From NCBI RefSeq assembly GCF_002916655.1, contig NZ_PPSM01000081.1:1-64000 (forward strand): a stretch of DNA of 64,000 bases. The letters run 5' to 3'. The DNA comes from Novosphingobium sp. HII-3 (GTDB taxonomy: Bacteria; Pseudomonadota; Alphaproteobacteria; Sphingomonadales; Sphingomonadaceae). A program made the translations under genes and the position numbers. A model generated the notes under the pieces. It was not told the DNA's origin. It worked only from the letters and a program-made list of their open reading frames with translations, and made no database searches. Positions 41,229 to 50,079 of the stretch are shown piece after piece. Each line of letters starts with the position of its first letter. Position 1 is the first letter of the stretch.

Positions 41229-41252
41229 AACGCGGAACATGCTCCTCGTTCC
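41229..41252 (-). promoter_or_regulatory. EcfG (general stress sigma) promoter
   Basis: On the minus strand GGAAC (41248-41252), 16 bases, GTT (41229-41231, in CGTT): the EcfG consensus of alphaproteobacteria. The start of transcription would lie about 30 bases before the stress protein ATG. The rest of the gap from 41253 to 41530 shows no gene. Confidence 0.7.
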
Positions 41253-41530
41253 CTCAGCACACTCCAAAATACAAGGCTTCTACCGAGGCGGCGAGGGTCG
41301 CGCGCCGTATCTAGCCCGTCTAGCCCGGTCTAAGTGGACGGTCCGCCAAGCCACCCATTTCAGTCCAGTTGCATGGCAACCGCTGACCACGTCCTTCATT
41401 CCGATCGGGGTAGGGTAGACCGTCTACTCACCGGCCCTTTTTACTGAAATACTTGGAGACGGTCGCGGCAGACTGCGGATTCGTGTGAGTGGGATTGCAG
41501 CTTTACCATGCCTGGCATAGTGTGTTCAGC

Positions 41531-41695
41531 ATGGAGACATTCAATCCCCTGAAGCCCGCACCTATTGGCGCACTGGCTCTGTGCTGGTTCATCGGTATTG
41601 TCTTCGGCAAACCGGGACTGTGGTTTCCAATCGGATTACTTGCCATGGTCGCGATCGCGATGATGCAGGCGCGGCAAGAGCCGCCTCAGCCATAG
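41531..41695 (+). CDS. small membrane protein, 54 residues
   Basis: METFNPLKPAPIGALALCWF followed by IGIVFGKPGLWFPIGLLAMV: two hydrophobic segments, short polar tail. The ribosome site is poor and the family is not recognised. An in-frame upstream ATG at 41489 would add 14 residues. Supported only by its composition and an otherwise empty region. Confidence 0.4.
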   Translation: METFNPLKPAPIGALALCWFIGIVFGKPGLWFPIGLLAMVAIAMMQARQEPPQP

Positions 41696-41808
41696 CGGCG
41701 ATGGAAAGTCCCGCGGGCGGCTTAGCTAATGCCCCCGCCAGCCACCTCTGAAAGATCGCCAGCGCGGCACAAAGGGCGGTGCGACACTGCCAAAGTCGGA
41801 ACGCGGCT

Positions 41809-42474
41809 TTACCCGCGCCCACCCGTGTTCCTGGCCGCCTCGACCATGCGGTACGACGCCGTCGCGAGGATCGCGCGCAGGCCTGCCCGGTTGAACTGCG
41901 CCTGCTGGTCCTTGGGCACGCATTGCTGCACCACAGGCAGGAGTTGGCGCATCGCCGTCTCTTCGGCGCCGCTTGCGGGGGATGTTGCCAGAAGGCCGGC
42001 AACCCCGTCCGGTGCGGTGCGGGCCACGCAGGCCGCGATGTAGTCGCTCAGGCTGAAGGTCCTCACCGGCACCCCGGCCGGATCGTAGGCGAGCGCGGCG
42101 GCCAGGTCCTCCGTCCCAGCCAGCAACTGTTCTGCGAGGGCGCCTGCGAACAGCACGCCCGCAAACCGGGCTTTCGAACTGAGGCCAAGACAGCCTGCCT
42201 CCGAAAGGGCAAGCTTCTTCAGCGCGCCATTGAACTGCGGGGTGGTGAAATCCATCTGCAGCAGGGCCGCAGCCCTCGCGGGTTGGCGCTGCGCGACGCA
42301 CCGGCCGAAGGCCTGCATCTGGGCCGCCGAGGCCGGATCCACCCGCGCCCGCTCCGACGGTTTGGACGGGGCGCCTTCGGCCTTTACGGACGCTTGTGAA
42401 ACATGGGCCTGCCCGGCAGGCGGGAGGTCGTGGCTCTGCGCGGAGACCAGCGCAACAAGAAGAAGTCCGATCAT
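41809..42474 (-). CDS. hypothetical exported protein
   Basis: 221 residues with a short signal peptide (MIGLLLVALVSAQS). The mature part is mostly helical with conserved-looking cysteines (AFGRCVAQRQPARAAALLQM, EAGCLGLSSKARFAG, AACVARTAPDGVAG, VVQQCVPKDQQAQFNRAGLR), consistent with two disulphides in the periplasm. A family frequent in sphingomonads but without a known role. It is divergent from miaB across 213 bases. Confidence 0.7.
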   Translation of the reverse strand: MIGLLLVALVSAQSHDLPPAGQAHVSQASVKAEGAPSKPSERARVDPASAAQMQAFGRCVAQRQPARAAALLQMDFTTPQFNGALKKLALSEAGCLGLSSKARFAGVLFAGALAEQLLAGTEDLAAALAYDPAGVPVRTFSLSDYIAACVARTAPDGVAGLLATSPASGAEETAMRQLLPVVQQCVPKDQQAQFNRAGLRAILATASYRMVEAARNTGGRG

Positions 42475-42687
42475 TCCGTCACCTTCTGCTCAGGGAGTAC
42501 AAGCCGCCTCTGTATTCCAGGATGCTGATCGAAGCGGGGCGAATACGCAAGCACAAGACTACGACGACCGCTGTAACAAAGCGCCGGTGCGGCGCCGATG
42601 CTGCTCCGAGGGCAAACGCGTCAACGACGCGCCGGGCCCGCATGCCACCCCTGTCCAAGCGCGCCCTTTTCCGGTAACGGCGCGCGC

Positions 42688-44022
42688 ATGCAAACTTCCG
42701 CGAATCCGAAGACCTACCGGGTCAAGAGCTTCGGCTGCCAGATGAACGTCTACGATGGCGATCGCATGGCCGAACTGCTCAACGAGCAGGGCATCGTCCC
42801 GGCACCCGAAGGCGAGGACGCCGATCTCGTCGTGCTCAACACCTGCCACATCCGCGAAAAGGCCGCCGAGAAGGTCTATTCCGATATCGGCCGTCTCAAG
42901 CGCGAGGATGGATCGTCGCCCCTGATCGCCGTCGCCGGCTGCGTCGCGCAGGCCGAGGGCGAGGAAATCATGGCCCGCGCGCCCGCCGTGAAGATGGTCG
43001 TCGGACCACAGGCTTATCATCGGCTGCCCGAGATGGTTCGTGCTGCCAGCGCAGGCCAGCGCGTCACCGACACGGACATGCCCGCCGAAACCAAGTTCGA
43101 CGCCCTTCCCCGCCGCAAGCGTTCAGGCCCGACCGCGTTCCTGACGGTGCAGGAAGGCTGCGACAAGTTCTGCACCTACTGCGTGGTGCCCTATACGCGC
43201 GGTGCAGAGGTTTCCCGTCCTTACGCCGCCCTTGTCGACGAGGCGCTGCGCCTCGTCGAAGCGGGTGCGCGGGAGATCACGCTGCTGGGCCAGAACGTGA
43301 ACGCCTGGACCGGTGAGAACGCCCGCGGACAGACCGTCGGCCTTGAAGGGCTCGCGCGCGAACTGGCCGCGATCCCTGAACTGGCGCGGATCCGCTACAC
43401 CACCAGCCATCCCAACGACATGACTCAGGCGCTGATCGAGGCCCACGGCGAGATCGGGAAGCTCATGCCCTTCCTGCACTTGCCCGTGCAGGCCGGCAAC
43501 GACCGCGTGCTGAAGGCGATGAACCGCAGTCACACCGTGGAAAGCTACCTTGCCATTCTCGATAGCGTGCGCGCGGTCCGCCCCGACATCGCTTTGTCCG
43601 GAGATTTCATCGTCGGCTTCCCGGGCGAAACCGACGCCGAGTTCGAGGACACCCTGAAGCTGGTCGACGCGGTCGGCTACGCGCAGTGCTTCAGCTTCAA
43701 GTATTCGCCGCGTCCCGGCACCCCCGCCGCGACGATGGATGGGCAGGTTCCCGCCGCCGTGATGGACGAGCGGCTGCAGCGCCTGCAGGCGGCTCTCAAC
43801 CGCGATCAGTACGCGTTCAACACGGCGTCGGTCGGCAAGGTCTGCGACGTCCTGGTCGAACGCAAGGGCAAGCACCCGGGCCAGTGGCTGGGCAAGTCAC
43901 CGTGGCTGCAATCCGTCCACTTCACGGGAGACGCGCAGGTCGGCCAACTGGTGCGGGTCGAAATCACCAGCGCCGGTCCCAACAGCCTCGGCGCCGTTCC
44001 GCTCGACGCCCTGGTCTCTTGA
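42688..44022 (+). CDS. miaB: tRNA-2-methylthio-N6-dimethylallyladenosine synthase
   Basis: 444 residues. UPF0004 N-terminal domain (YRVKSFGCQMNVYDGDRMAE), radical SAM cluster motif in GCDKFCTYCVVPYTRG, and a C-terminal TRAM domain. It methylthiolates i6A37 in tRNAs. The ATG at 42688 is the family start; the open frame begins 30 codons earlier without support. The stop overlaps the next TTG. Confidence 0.97.
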   Translation: MQTSANPKTYRVKSFGCQMNVYDGDRMAELLNEQGIVPAPEGEDADLVVLNTCHIREKAAEKVYSDIGRLKREDGSSPLIAVAGCVAQAEGEEIMARAPAVKMVVGPQAYHRLPEMVRAASAGQRVTDTDMPAETKFDALPRRKRSGPTAFLTVQEGCDKFCTYCVVPYTRGAEVSRPYAALVDEALRLVEAGAREITLLGQNVNAWTGENARGQTVGLEGLARELAAIPELARIRYTTSHPNDMTQALIEAHGEIGKLMPFLHLPVQAGNDRVLKAMNRSHTVESYLAILDSVRAVRPDIALSGDFIVGFPGETDAEFEDTLKLVDAVGYAQCFSFKYSPRPGTPAATMDGQVPAAVMDERLQRLQAALNRDQYAFNTASVGKVCDVLVERKGKHPGQWLGKSPWLQSVHFTGDAQVGQLVRVEITSAGPNSLGAVPLDALVS

Positions 44023-44714
44023 GCCGCCGCCAGCCGTTTGTTCTCGTCCCCGGCCTGACCTGCGACGCCGAAGTCTGGCGCGGGCAGGTCGCCGGGCTGT
44101 CGGACGTGGCGGACATGACCGTCGCCGACACGCTGGAGGACGACACCATCGCCGCCATGGCCGAGCGACTGCTTGACGAGGCGCCCGATCGCTTCGCGCT
44201 GGCAGGGTTTTCCATGGGGGGCTACGTGGCGATGGAGGCCGTCAGGCGGGCGCCCCATCGGGTCGCGCGGCTCGCCCTCCTGAGCACGAGCGGGACGGTG
44301 GACGATACCGGGCAGGCCGCCGTACGCCGCGCTGCGGTCAGCACCGCAAGGGAGCGCGGTTTTGAAAAGGTGCTGCGCGGCAGCCTTCCGCTTCTGGTCC
44401 ACCCGCAGGCGGATCCGGCGATCGGCGAAGCGGTCGTGGCGATGGCGCTGCGGGTAGGTCTTCAGGCCTTCGAGAGGCAGCAATCGGCCATCATCGGCAG
44501 GAGCGATCCGCGCCCGGCGCTGTGCGCGATTACCGTTCCCACGCTCGTCCTTGTCGGCGACGAGGACCGCACCACTCCGCCGCGCCACGCCCAGGCCCTG
44601 GCGGCGGCGATACCGGGCGCGGACCTGCGATGCATCCCCTGCTGCGGCCACATGTCCACGATGGAACGCGCCGGGGAAGTGAACGCCGCGCTGCGCCACT
44701 GGCTGGCTGCCTGA
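44019..44714 (+). CDS. alpha/beta-hydrolase
   Basis: 231 residues from a TTG start overlapping the miaB stop. FVLVPGLTCDAEVWRGQVAG opens the fold; nucleophile elbow GFSMGG, acid in VLVGDEDRTTPP and His in PCCGHMSTME complete the triad. Resembles small esterases of the 3-oxoadipate enol-lactonase type; the substrate is unknown. Confidence 0.85.
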   Translation: MSRRQPFVLVPGLTCDAEVWRGQVAGLSDVADMTVADTLEDDTIAAMAERLLDEAPDRFALAGFSMGGYVAMEAVRRAPHRVARLALLSTSGTVDDTGQAAVRRAAVSTARERGFEKVLRGSLPLLVHPQADPAIGEAVVAMALRVGLQAFERQQSAIIGRSDPRPALCAITVPTLVLVGDEDRTTPPRHAQALAAAIPGADLRCIPCCGHMSTMERAGEVNAALRHWLAA

Positions 44715-44722
44715 GCACCAGA

Positions 44723-44751
44723 CGGCCCCGAAGCGCTGGGCTCCGGGGCCG
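44723..44751. terminator. bidirectional terminator hairpin
   Basis: CGGCCCCG and CGGGGCCG (8-bp perfect stem, 13-base loop) between the converging hydrolase and RcnB-like genes. GC-rich without a T-tract, so termination is likely but not certain. Confidence 0.5.
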
Positions 44752-44780
44752 ATCGGCCGTTCGGGAAGGAAGGCGATCTC

Positions 44781-45272
44781 TTACCAGAAGAAGCCGTTGT
44801 AGACCTGAACCACACGGCCGTTGCGCGGGTTCACCATCACCACGTCGTTGTTGTAGCGCACCCAGCGGTGGCCGGCGCGGGGTGCGGGCAGCCTGTAGCG
44901 CGCATAATCACGCACCCAGTAGCGGTCGCCATAGTAAGCGGGCTCGAAGCGGTAACCGGCCGAGACCGGACGATAGGCATAGCCACGCGGGCCTACATAG
45001 GCCGAGCGCTTGAACGCCTGGCGGTTGCTACGCCGGTAGTCGCGCCAGTCCTCGCGCAGCTCCTGGCGGGAGTCACGCAGGTCCCGGCGCGCGTCGCGCA
45101 CGTCGCGGCGATCGCCATAGCGCTGTGCCTCACGCAGATCGCGCTGGTCGCGGCGCACGTCCCGCGAGCTTTCGCGCACCTCGCGGGCGCTCTGGGCAGA
45201 GGCCATGGTCGGAACGGCGATCGTGGGCAGTGCGACGCTTGCTGCCAGAGCAATCATAAACACCTTGCGCAT
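44781..45272 (-). CDS. RcnB-family periplasmic protein
   Basis: 163 residues. Signal peptide MRKVFMIALAASVALPTIAV, then an Arg/Asp heptad-like region (RDVRRDQRDLREAQRYGDRR and similar repeats), and a C-terminal RcnB domain (YRLPAPRAGHRWVRYNNDVV, VVQVYNGFFW). RcnB in E. coli influences nickel/cobalt export; the many sphingomonad copies are uncharacterised. AAGGAG at the right distance favours 45272 over the ATG at 45278. Confidence 0.85.
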   Translation of the reverse strand: MRKVFMIALAASVALPTIAVPTMASAQSAREVRESSRDVRRDQRDLREAQRYGDRRDVRDARRDLRDSRQELREDWRDYRRSNRQAFKRSAYVGPRGYAYRPVSAGYRFEPAYYGDRYWVRDYARYRLPAPRAGHRWVRYNNDVVMVNPRNGRVVQVYNGFFW

Positions 45273-45548
45273 CGTCATTCTCCTTGTCTTTCGTGTTGCA
45301 AAGCCACTGGGGCCTTCTGAATTGAAACTGCCCGCCCGCTCCTGAATGCGTGAGGAACATAGCTTGCAGGGAGCGGTCATAAGTGTCGCGGCACCGTTAC
45401 AGTTGCCGACAAGGAAAGAACCAAGAGCAAAATCGGCGGCTTATCCCCGGCGAAGCGCATGAAATCTTTCGTTCGGCATCTTGCAGCCGCACCCGCGCGG
45501 AGCCATCTTCGGATCAGGACGAGAAAGCATCTCGCACGAAAGGAGCGC

Positions 45549-46568
45549 ATGGCCCGAAAAGCAGCCCGTGCCGGAGATCCGGCGCAATTCCGCCCCGAAC
45601 ACCAACGTCGGGCGCGTGTCGAACTGGATTTCGATGAACCCGTGCTGCTGGGGGCCGTCTTCGGCCAGTTCGACGCCAATCTCGTGCAGATCGAGAACCG
45701 GCTGGGCGTCTACATCTCGGCACGCGGCAACAAGATCCAGATCGAAGGCCCGGATGAAGCCGTGGCACGCGCCCGCGACACGCTGAAAGGCATGTATCAC
45801 CGCCTGGAAATGGGACAGGATCTCGACTCCGGCGTCATCGAATCGCTGATCGCGATGTCTTCCGAACCCACGCTGGAAGGCATCATCACCGGGGATGCAG
45901 GCGCGCCCCCCATCATGATCCGCACCCGCCGCAAGACCATCGTGCCGCGCTCCGCGACGCAGATCGATTACATGCGCCAACTGGCGAAGTCCGACGTGAT
46001 CTTCGCGCTGGGTCCTGCAGGCACCGGCAAGACCTACGTGGCGGTGGCGCAGGCCGTCAGCCAGCTCATGACCGGGTCCGTCCAGCGCCTGATCCTCTCG
46101 CGTCCGGCGGTCGAAGCCGGGGAGAAGCTGGGCTTCCTGCCGGGCGACATGAAGGACAAGGTCGATCCCTACCTGCGCCCGCTCTACGACGCGCTGTACG
46201 ATTGCATGCCGCCCGAGCAGGTGGAGCGCAGGCTGGCGAACGGTGAAATCGAGATTGCGCCGATCGCCTTCATGCGAGGGCGCACGCTGGCCGACGCCTT
46301 CGTCATCCTCGACGAAGCGCAGAACACCACGCGCGAACAGATGAAGATGTTCCTCACTCGCTTTGGCCAGAACAGCCGGATGGTCGTCTGTGGTGACCCG
46401 CGTCAGGTGGACATCCCCGGCGGCGACCGCCACTCAGGCCTCGCCGACGCGGTCTCGCGGCTGGAGGGCGTGGAAGGCATAGCGGTCACCCGCTTCACGG
46501 CGGCGGACGTGGTGCGCCACCCCATCGTCGGACGCATCGTCGAGGCTTACGAAGGGCCGACAGAGTAA
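45549..46568 (+). CDS. phoH: PhoH family ATPase
   Basis: 339 residues. An N-terminal KH-like segment (VQIENRLGVYISARGNKIQI) is followed by the PhoH P-loop domain with GPAGTGKTYVAVAQA and Walker B FVILDEAQNTT. PhoH-like proteins are RNA-linked ATPases usually encoded directly before ybeY. Here ybeY and corC lie 3-4 kb away on the other strand. AAGGAG stands close before the ATG at 45549. Confidence 0.94.
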   Translation: MARKAARAGDPAQFRPEHQRRARVELDFDEPVLLGAVFGQFDANLVQIENRLGVYISARGNKIQIEGPDEAVARARDTLKGMYHRLEMGQDLDSGVIESLIAMSSEPTLEGIITGDAGAPPIMIRTRRKTIVPRSATQIDYMRQLAKSDVIFALGPAGTGKTYVAVAQAVSQLMTGSVQRLILSRPAVEAGEKLGFLPGDMKDKVDPYLRPLYDALYDCMPPEQVERRLANGEIEIAPIAFMRGRTLADAFVILDEAQNTTREQMKMFLTRFGQNSRMVVCGDPRQVDIPGGDRHSGLADAVSRLEGVEGIAVTRFTAADVVRHPIVGRIVEAYEGPTE

Positions 46569-46584
46569 GATCCCGGCCGCCGGG

Positions 46585-46672
46585 CCTTCGACACGCTCAG
46601 GGTGAGCGGATCGAAGGCCTCCGGGAAACCGGGCGACATCACGCCTTCCCCGCTCATCCTGCGTGTCGAAGG
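46585..46672. repeat. REP-like inverted repeat
   Basis: CCTTCGACACGCTCAGGGTG (continuing AGCGG, 46585-46609) and its inverted partner at 46650-46672, which reads CCTTCGACACGCAGGATGAG on the opposite strand, form a near-perfect inverted pair between the converging phoH and DUF2059 genes. This sequence type is a common dispersed intergenic repeat of sphingomonads and may act as a transcription terminator. Confidence 0.7.
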
Positions 46673-46695
46673 ATGATGGCGCGCCCTGCCCAGCG

Positions 46696-47418
46696 TTACT
46701 CCGCCGCCTTCTTCGCCTCGCCCTCCTCCAGATCCTTGCGCGAAATGCCGAGCAGGGCGGCCAGCTTATCCCTCTCGGCGTTCGTCAGGTCCGCGTACTT
46801 GCGCGGCTCCGGGAGACTGGCGGTGGCGGCCTTCACCTTCTCGATGACGGCGGGCATTTCCTTCATCAGCCGGGGCACCAGCCCCTGCATCTTGCTCATG
46901 ACTTCGGGCGACATCATGACGATGTAGGAATCCGCCGCATAGGCCCTGCCGGTGGGCGTAGCAAAGAAAGCGTTCATCTCCTGCAGCTGCTTCGTGTCGA
47001 ACCGTCCCGCATAGGCGCTGGCCAGACCCTCGCGGATGTCGGGCTCGAATTGGGTCATCAGATCCATCATGTCCGTCATCATGGTGCGGTTGGTAAGTTG
47101 CATGCGCTGCTTGAAGGCGGGGTCGTAGATGTCCATGATCTGCGCCATGGTGCCGCTGCCCAGCTTGGAGGTATCGACGCCCCCGATCCCCGCAAGGTCC
47201 TTGAGCGGCATCTGCATCATCGAATCCATGACGGAATCCATCATCTTGTCCATGGTGCCGTTCATGATCCGCCCGTAAGTGCCGAGCGGGAACACGTAGT
47301 CGACCGTCTGCTTCGCAGCAGCAAGGCGCGCCGGATCGTTGGCGGGGGCAGGATCGGCCGCGAGGACAGGCGAAGCGGACGCCAGCAAAGCGGCGCAGGC
47401 GGTGAGGACGAAACGCAT
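46696..47418 (-). CDS. DUF2059 exported protein
   Basis: 240 residues with a signal peptide (MRFVLTACAALLASASPVLA-A). The mature part is rich in Met and Asp (GTMDKMMDSVMDSMMQMPL, NRTMMTDMMDLM) and contains the DUF2059 region (YAGRFDTKQLQEMNAFFATP, TGRAYAADSYIVMM). Function unknown. The start at 47418 is chosen over an upstream ATG at 47457 because the signal peptide begins there. Confidence 0.82.
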   Translation of the reverse strand: MRFVLTACAALLASASPVLAADPAPANDPARLAAAKQTVDYVFPLGTYGRIMNGTMDKMMDSVMDSMMQMPLKDLAGIGGVDTSKLGSGTMAQIMDIYDPAFKQRMQLTNRTMMTDMMDLMTQFEPDIREGLASAYAGRFDTKQLQEMNAFFATPTGRAYAADSYIVMMSPEVMSKMQGLVPRLMKEMPAVIEKVKAATASLPEPRKYADLTNAERDKLAALLGISRKDLEEGEAKKAAE

Positions 47419-47562
47419 TTCAGGATTCTCCCATGGGTCGCACGAGCGGGACGCCACGGGGCATATCCCGTTCGCCGCATGGGAAAAACGAAAATGACGG
47501 TTGGTCGCGGCCCGTCAGGCAATCACCGGCTACGCGAAGTTCTCAACACGGGCAGCGGGCCG

Positions 47563-48447
47563 TCAAAGCCCGGCTTGCAGAAGCCACTCGTGGAAGATGC
47601 GCACCGGGCGTGATTCCAGCGACTTCGGGCGGCAGACGAACCAGTAGCGGTACGGGCTTTCCACATCGATGTCGTAGAGACGCGCCAGCCGCGGGTCGTG
47701 CGCGCGGCGGAAGTGGTCATCGTGCATGATGGCGATGCCCAGCCCCTGCGCGGCAGCTTCCAGGATAATCTGGCCGGAATCGAACCGGTCGACCGACGCG
47801 GGATCGAGATCGGGCAGATCGATCGCCTTTTTCCATGCATCGAGGCTGTCCGGCAGGTCCTGGTGAATCAGGAACGTCTGCCGCGAAAGCTTCGCCTCGT
47901 CAGGCACCGGCCCCAGTTCCTCCGCAAGCTCGACGGAGGTGATCGCGTAGACCTTGTTGTGGTCAAGCTGGATGCGATAGTACTGCGGGTCCGGTTCCTT
48001 GGCGAGGATGATAGCCGCGTCGAGCGTGTCCCCGACCCGGTCCTCCAGGTGCGTTCCCGTGTCGATGTCGATGTGCAGGCGCGGGTGCAGCTTGCGCAGT
48101 TCGGGCAAGCGCGGAAACAGGCGCTGGCCACCGAACAGCGAAGGAACGCCCAGATGCAGGCGCAGCACCTGCCCGCGATCGATCTGCGCCTCCACCGCTT
48201 CGGCGAGATCCTCCAACTTGGGCGCGATCGCGGTGTAGAACGCCTGTCCCTCTTCCGTCAGCTTCATGGCCTGGTGCTGGCGGGTGAAGAGCCGCTTGCC
48301 CGTGAAGTCCTCCAGCGCGGCAACGCGGCGCGACAGCGCTGACGGGCTCAGGGCGAGTTCGTTCGCGGCCGCCTTGGCCGAACCAAGGCGCACGACACGC
48401 ACAAACGCTTCGAGCGCACGAAGGGGGGGTAATCGGCGTACTGGCAA
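47563..48447 (-). CDS. LysR-type transcriptional regulator (GcvA-like)
   Basis: 294 residues. Winged helix at 5-65 (LRALEAFVRVVRLGSAKAAA, LSPSALSRRVAALEDFTG) and a substrate-binding domain. PVRRLPPLRALEAF is the GcvA-type start. No adjacent divergent target: the next gene upstream, corC, runs in the same direction, so its target is not evident. A coinducer cannot be inferred. Confidence 0.9.
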   Translation of the reverse strand: MPVRRLPPLRALEAFVRVVRLGSAKAAANELALSPSALSRRVAALEDFTGKRLFTRQHQAMKLTEEGQAFYTAIAPKLEDLAEAVEAQIDRGQVLRLHLGVPSLFGGQRLFPRLPELRKLHPRLHIDIDTGTHLEDRVGDTLDAAIILAKEPDPQYYRIQLDHNKVYAITSVELAEELGPVPDEAKLSRQTFLIHQDLPDSLDAWKKAIDLPDLDPASVDRFDSGQIILEAAAQGLGIAIMHDDHFRRAHDPRLARLYDIDVESPYRYWFVCRPKSLESRPVRIFHEWLLQAGL

Positions 48448-48498
48448 TTGACGTTCTTTTCGCTCACTAATGATGCTGCGGAGAAACGGCGGTGAGGA

Positions 48499-49422
48499 TT
48501 ACTCCGCCTCTCCCTCCAACTCTTCCACCGGCGGATGCAGGCGCAACCGGGTCACGCGCCGCTCATCGCCGTCCGTCACCTCGATGCGCCAGCCGCTGCC
48601 GTGATCCAGAACCGTGCCGACTTCCGGCACCTGCCCAGCCAGCACGAAGGCGAGGCCGCCCAGAGTGTCGACCGATTCCTCCACCTCGGCAAGCCGCGGA
48701 TCGATCCGCTCGGCCACCTCGTCGAGTTCCGCTCGAGCATCGGCGTCCCACATCCCCTCTTCGATTGCAACCAGCAATTCCTCCGGCGCATCGTCGTGTT
48801 CGTCCTCGATGCTGCCGACGATTTCCTCGACGAGATCCTCGATGGTGATGATGCCATCGGTGCCGGTGTATTCGTCTATCACGACCGCGAGGTGCGTACG
48901 CTGTGCCCGCATGTCCGCCAGCACGTCAAGCGCGCCGCGCGATTGCGGCACGTAGAGCGGCTGGCGCAGCAGCGCGGTCCAGTCCTCGGGAGCGGGCATG
49001 CCGCGCGCCAGCAGCGGGAACACGTCCTTGATGTGGATCATGCCCTTGATCGCGTCCAGCGTCTCGCCATAGACGGGCATGCGGCTGTGCCCATGCTCGG
49101 CGAAAGCCTCCACCACTTCCGCCCAGCTGGCCGAGGCCGGGATGGCCACGATCTCGCTGCGCGGGATGGCGACATCGTCCGCATCATGCTCGCTGAAGTG
49201 AAGGAGGTTGCGCAGCATCTGCCGCTCTATCGGCGAGAGATCGCCCTTAGCCGCGGATCCTTCCTCGGCATCGCCCTCGTGTTCGTTGATGACTTCCTCA
49301 AGCTGGGCGCGCAGGGACTGGTCGCCCTCTGCATGAAAAAGCCGCTTGAAAGCACGCCAAAGCGTGTTTGTACTGTCCCCTTCTCCGGACCCGGAGTCGG
49401 CGTGCCGGCCATTGTCGGCCAT
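48499..49422 (-). CDS. corC: CBS-domain protein of the CorC/HlyC family
   Basis: 307 residues: an acidic N-terminus, paired CBS domains at about 75-195 (MRNLLHFSEHDADDVAIPRS, MPVYGETLDAIKGMIHIKDV, AVVIDEYTGTDGIITIEDL) and a C-terminal CorC_HlyC transporter-associated domain. Soluble partner of magnesium/cobalt efflux or envelope homeostasis. Follows ybeY by 22 bases, as in the canonical ybeY-corC order. Confidence 0.93.
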   Translation of the reverse strand: MADNGRHADSGSGEGDSTNTLWRAFKRLFHAEGDQSLRAQLEEVINEHEGDAEEGSAAKGDLSPIERQMLRNLLHFSEHDADDVAIPRSEIVAIPASASWAEVVEAFAEHGHSRMPVYGETLDAIKGMIHIKDVFPLLARGMPAPEDWTALLRQPLYVPQSRGALDVLADMRAQRTHLAVVIDEYTGTDGIITIEDLVEEIVGSIEDEHDDAPEELLVAIEEGMWDADARAELDEVAERIDPRLAEVEESVDTLGGLAFVLAGQVPEVGTVLDHGSGWRIEVTDGDERRVTRLRLHPPVEELEGEAE

Positions 49423-49444
49423 CGTTCGGTGTTATCCCTGCTGC

Positions 49445-49948
49445 CTACGTGCGGTCCCCATATGGGTCGGGAATGCCGAGAATCGCAAGGGCTTTCGTTT
49501 CGATTGCCTCCATTGCCTCGGCATCGTCATCCGAAATCTCATGGTCATGCCCCGCCAGATGAAGCAGGCCATGAATGATGAGGTGGCTGGCGTGATGCTC
49601 CACCGGCACGCCCTTTTCCGTGGCTTCGCGCGCGCAGGTTTCCCCCGCGAGCGCCAGGTCGCCGAGCATCTCCGGCGGTCCGTCCGGCGCCAGCGACAGC
49701 AGGTCCTCGCGCTGCAGCATGGGGAAGGACAGCACATTGGTCGGCTTGTCCTTCGCCCGCCATTCGCGGTTCAGGACGTGGACTTCGGCGTCGCTGGTGA
49801 ACAGCAGGCTTGCGGTCAGGCGCGGATTGTCCAGTTCCGGCGCAACCTGGCCCAGCGCCTCCAGCGCGGCTTCAGCCAGATCGGCCCAGTCGGTCCCTGC
49901 CGTGCCCAGCCCGTTCCAGGGTTCCTCGATGTCGATGTCAAAGTCCAT
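49445..49948 (-). CDS. ybeY: endoribonuclease YbeY
   Basis: 167 residues. The zinc motif HGLLHLAGHDH is exact, and NREWRAKDKPTNVLSFPM is the usual upstream segment. It matures the 3' end of 16S rRNA and takes part in ribosome quality control. First gene of the ybeY-corC pair. The ATG at 49948 is divergent from bioF. Confidence 0.96.
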   Translation of the reverse strand: MDFDIDIEEPWNGLGTAGTDWADLAEAALEALGQVAPELDNPRLTASLLFTSDAEVHVLNREWRAKDKPTNVLSFPMLQREDLLSLAPDGPPEMLGDLALAGETCAREATEKGVPVEHHASHLIIHGLLHLAGHDHEISDDDAEAMEAIETKALAILGIPDPYGDRT

Positions 49949-50079
49949 GCGCCCGCCTTACCGCTGCGGCCGCTGCGGGTCGAGCGCCTTGCGTGCGGCA
50001 CGGCTGAGTTGCGCCCGACGCCGTGCGTTGGGCGCTGCCCGCCATTGTGCCGGGCGCCCGCTTGCCATACCGGGCCGGC

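Noticed and set aside
41300..41335. TCTAGCCCG direct repeats upstream of the small membrane gene
   Set aside because: Only two short copies plus a partial one; no promoter or gene relation evident.
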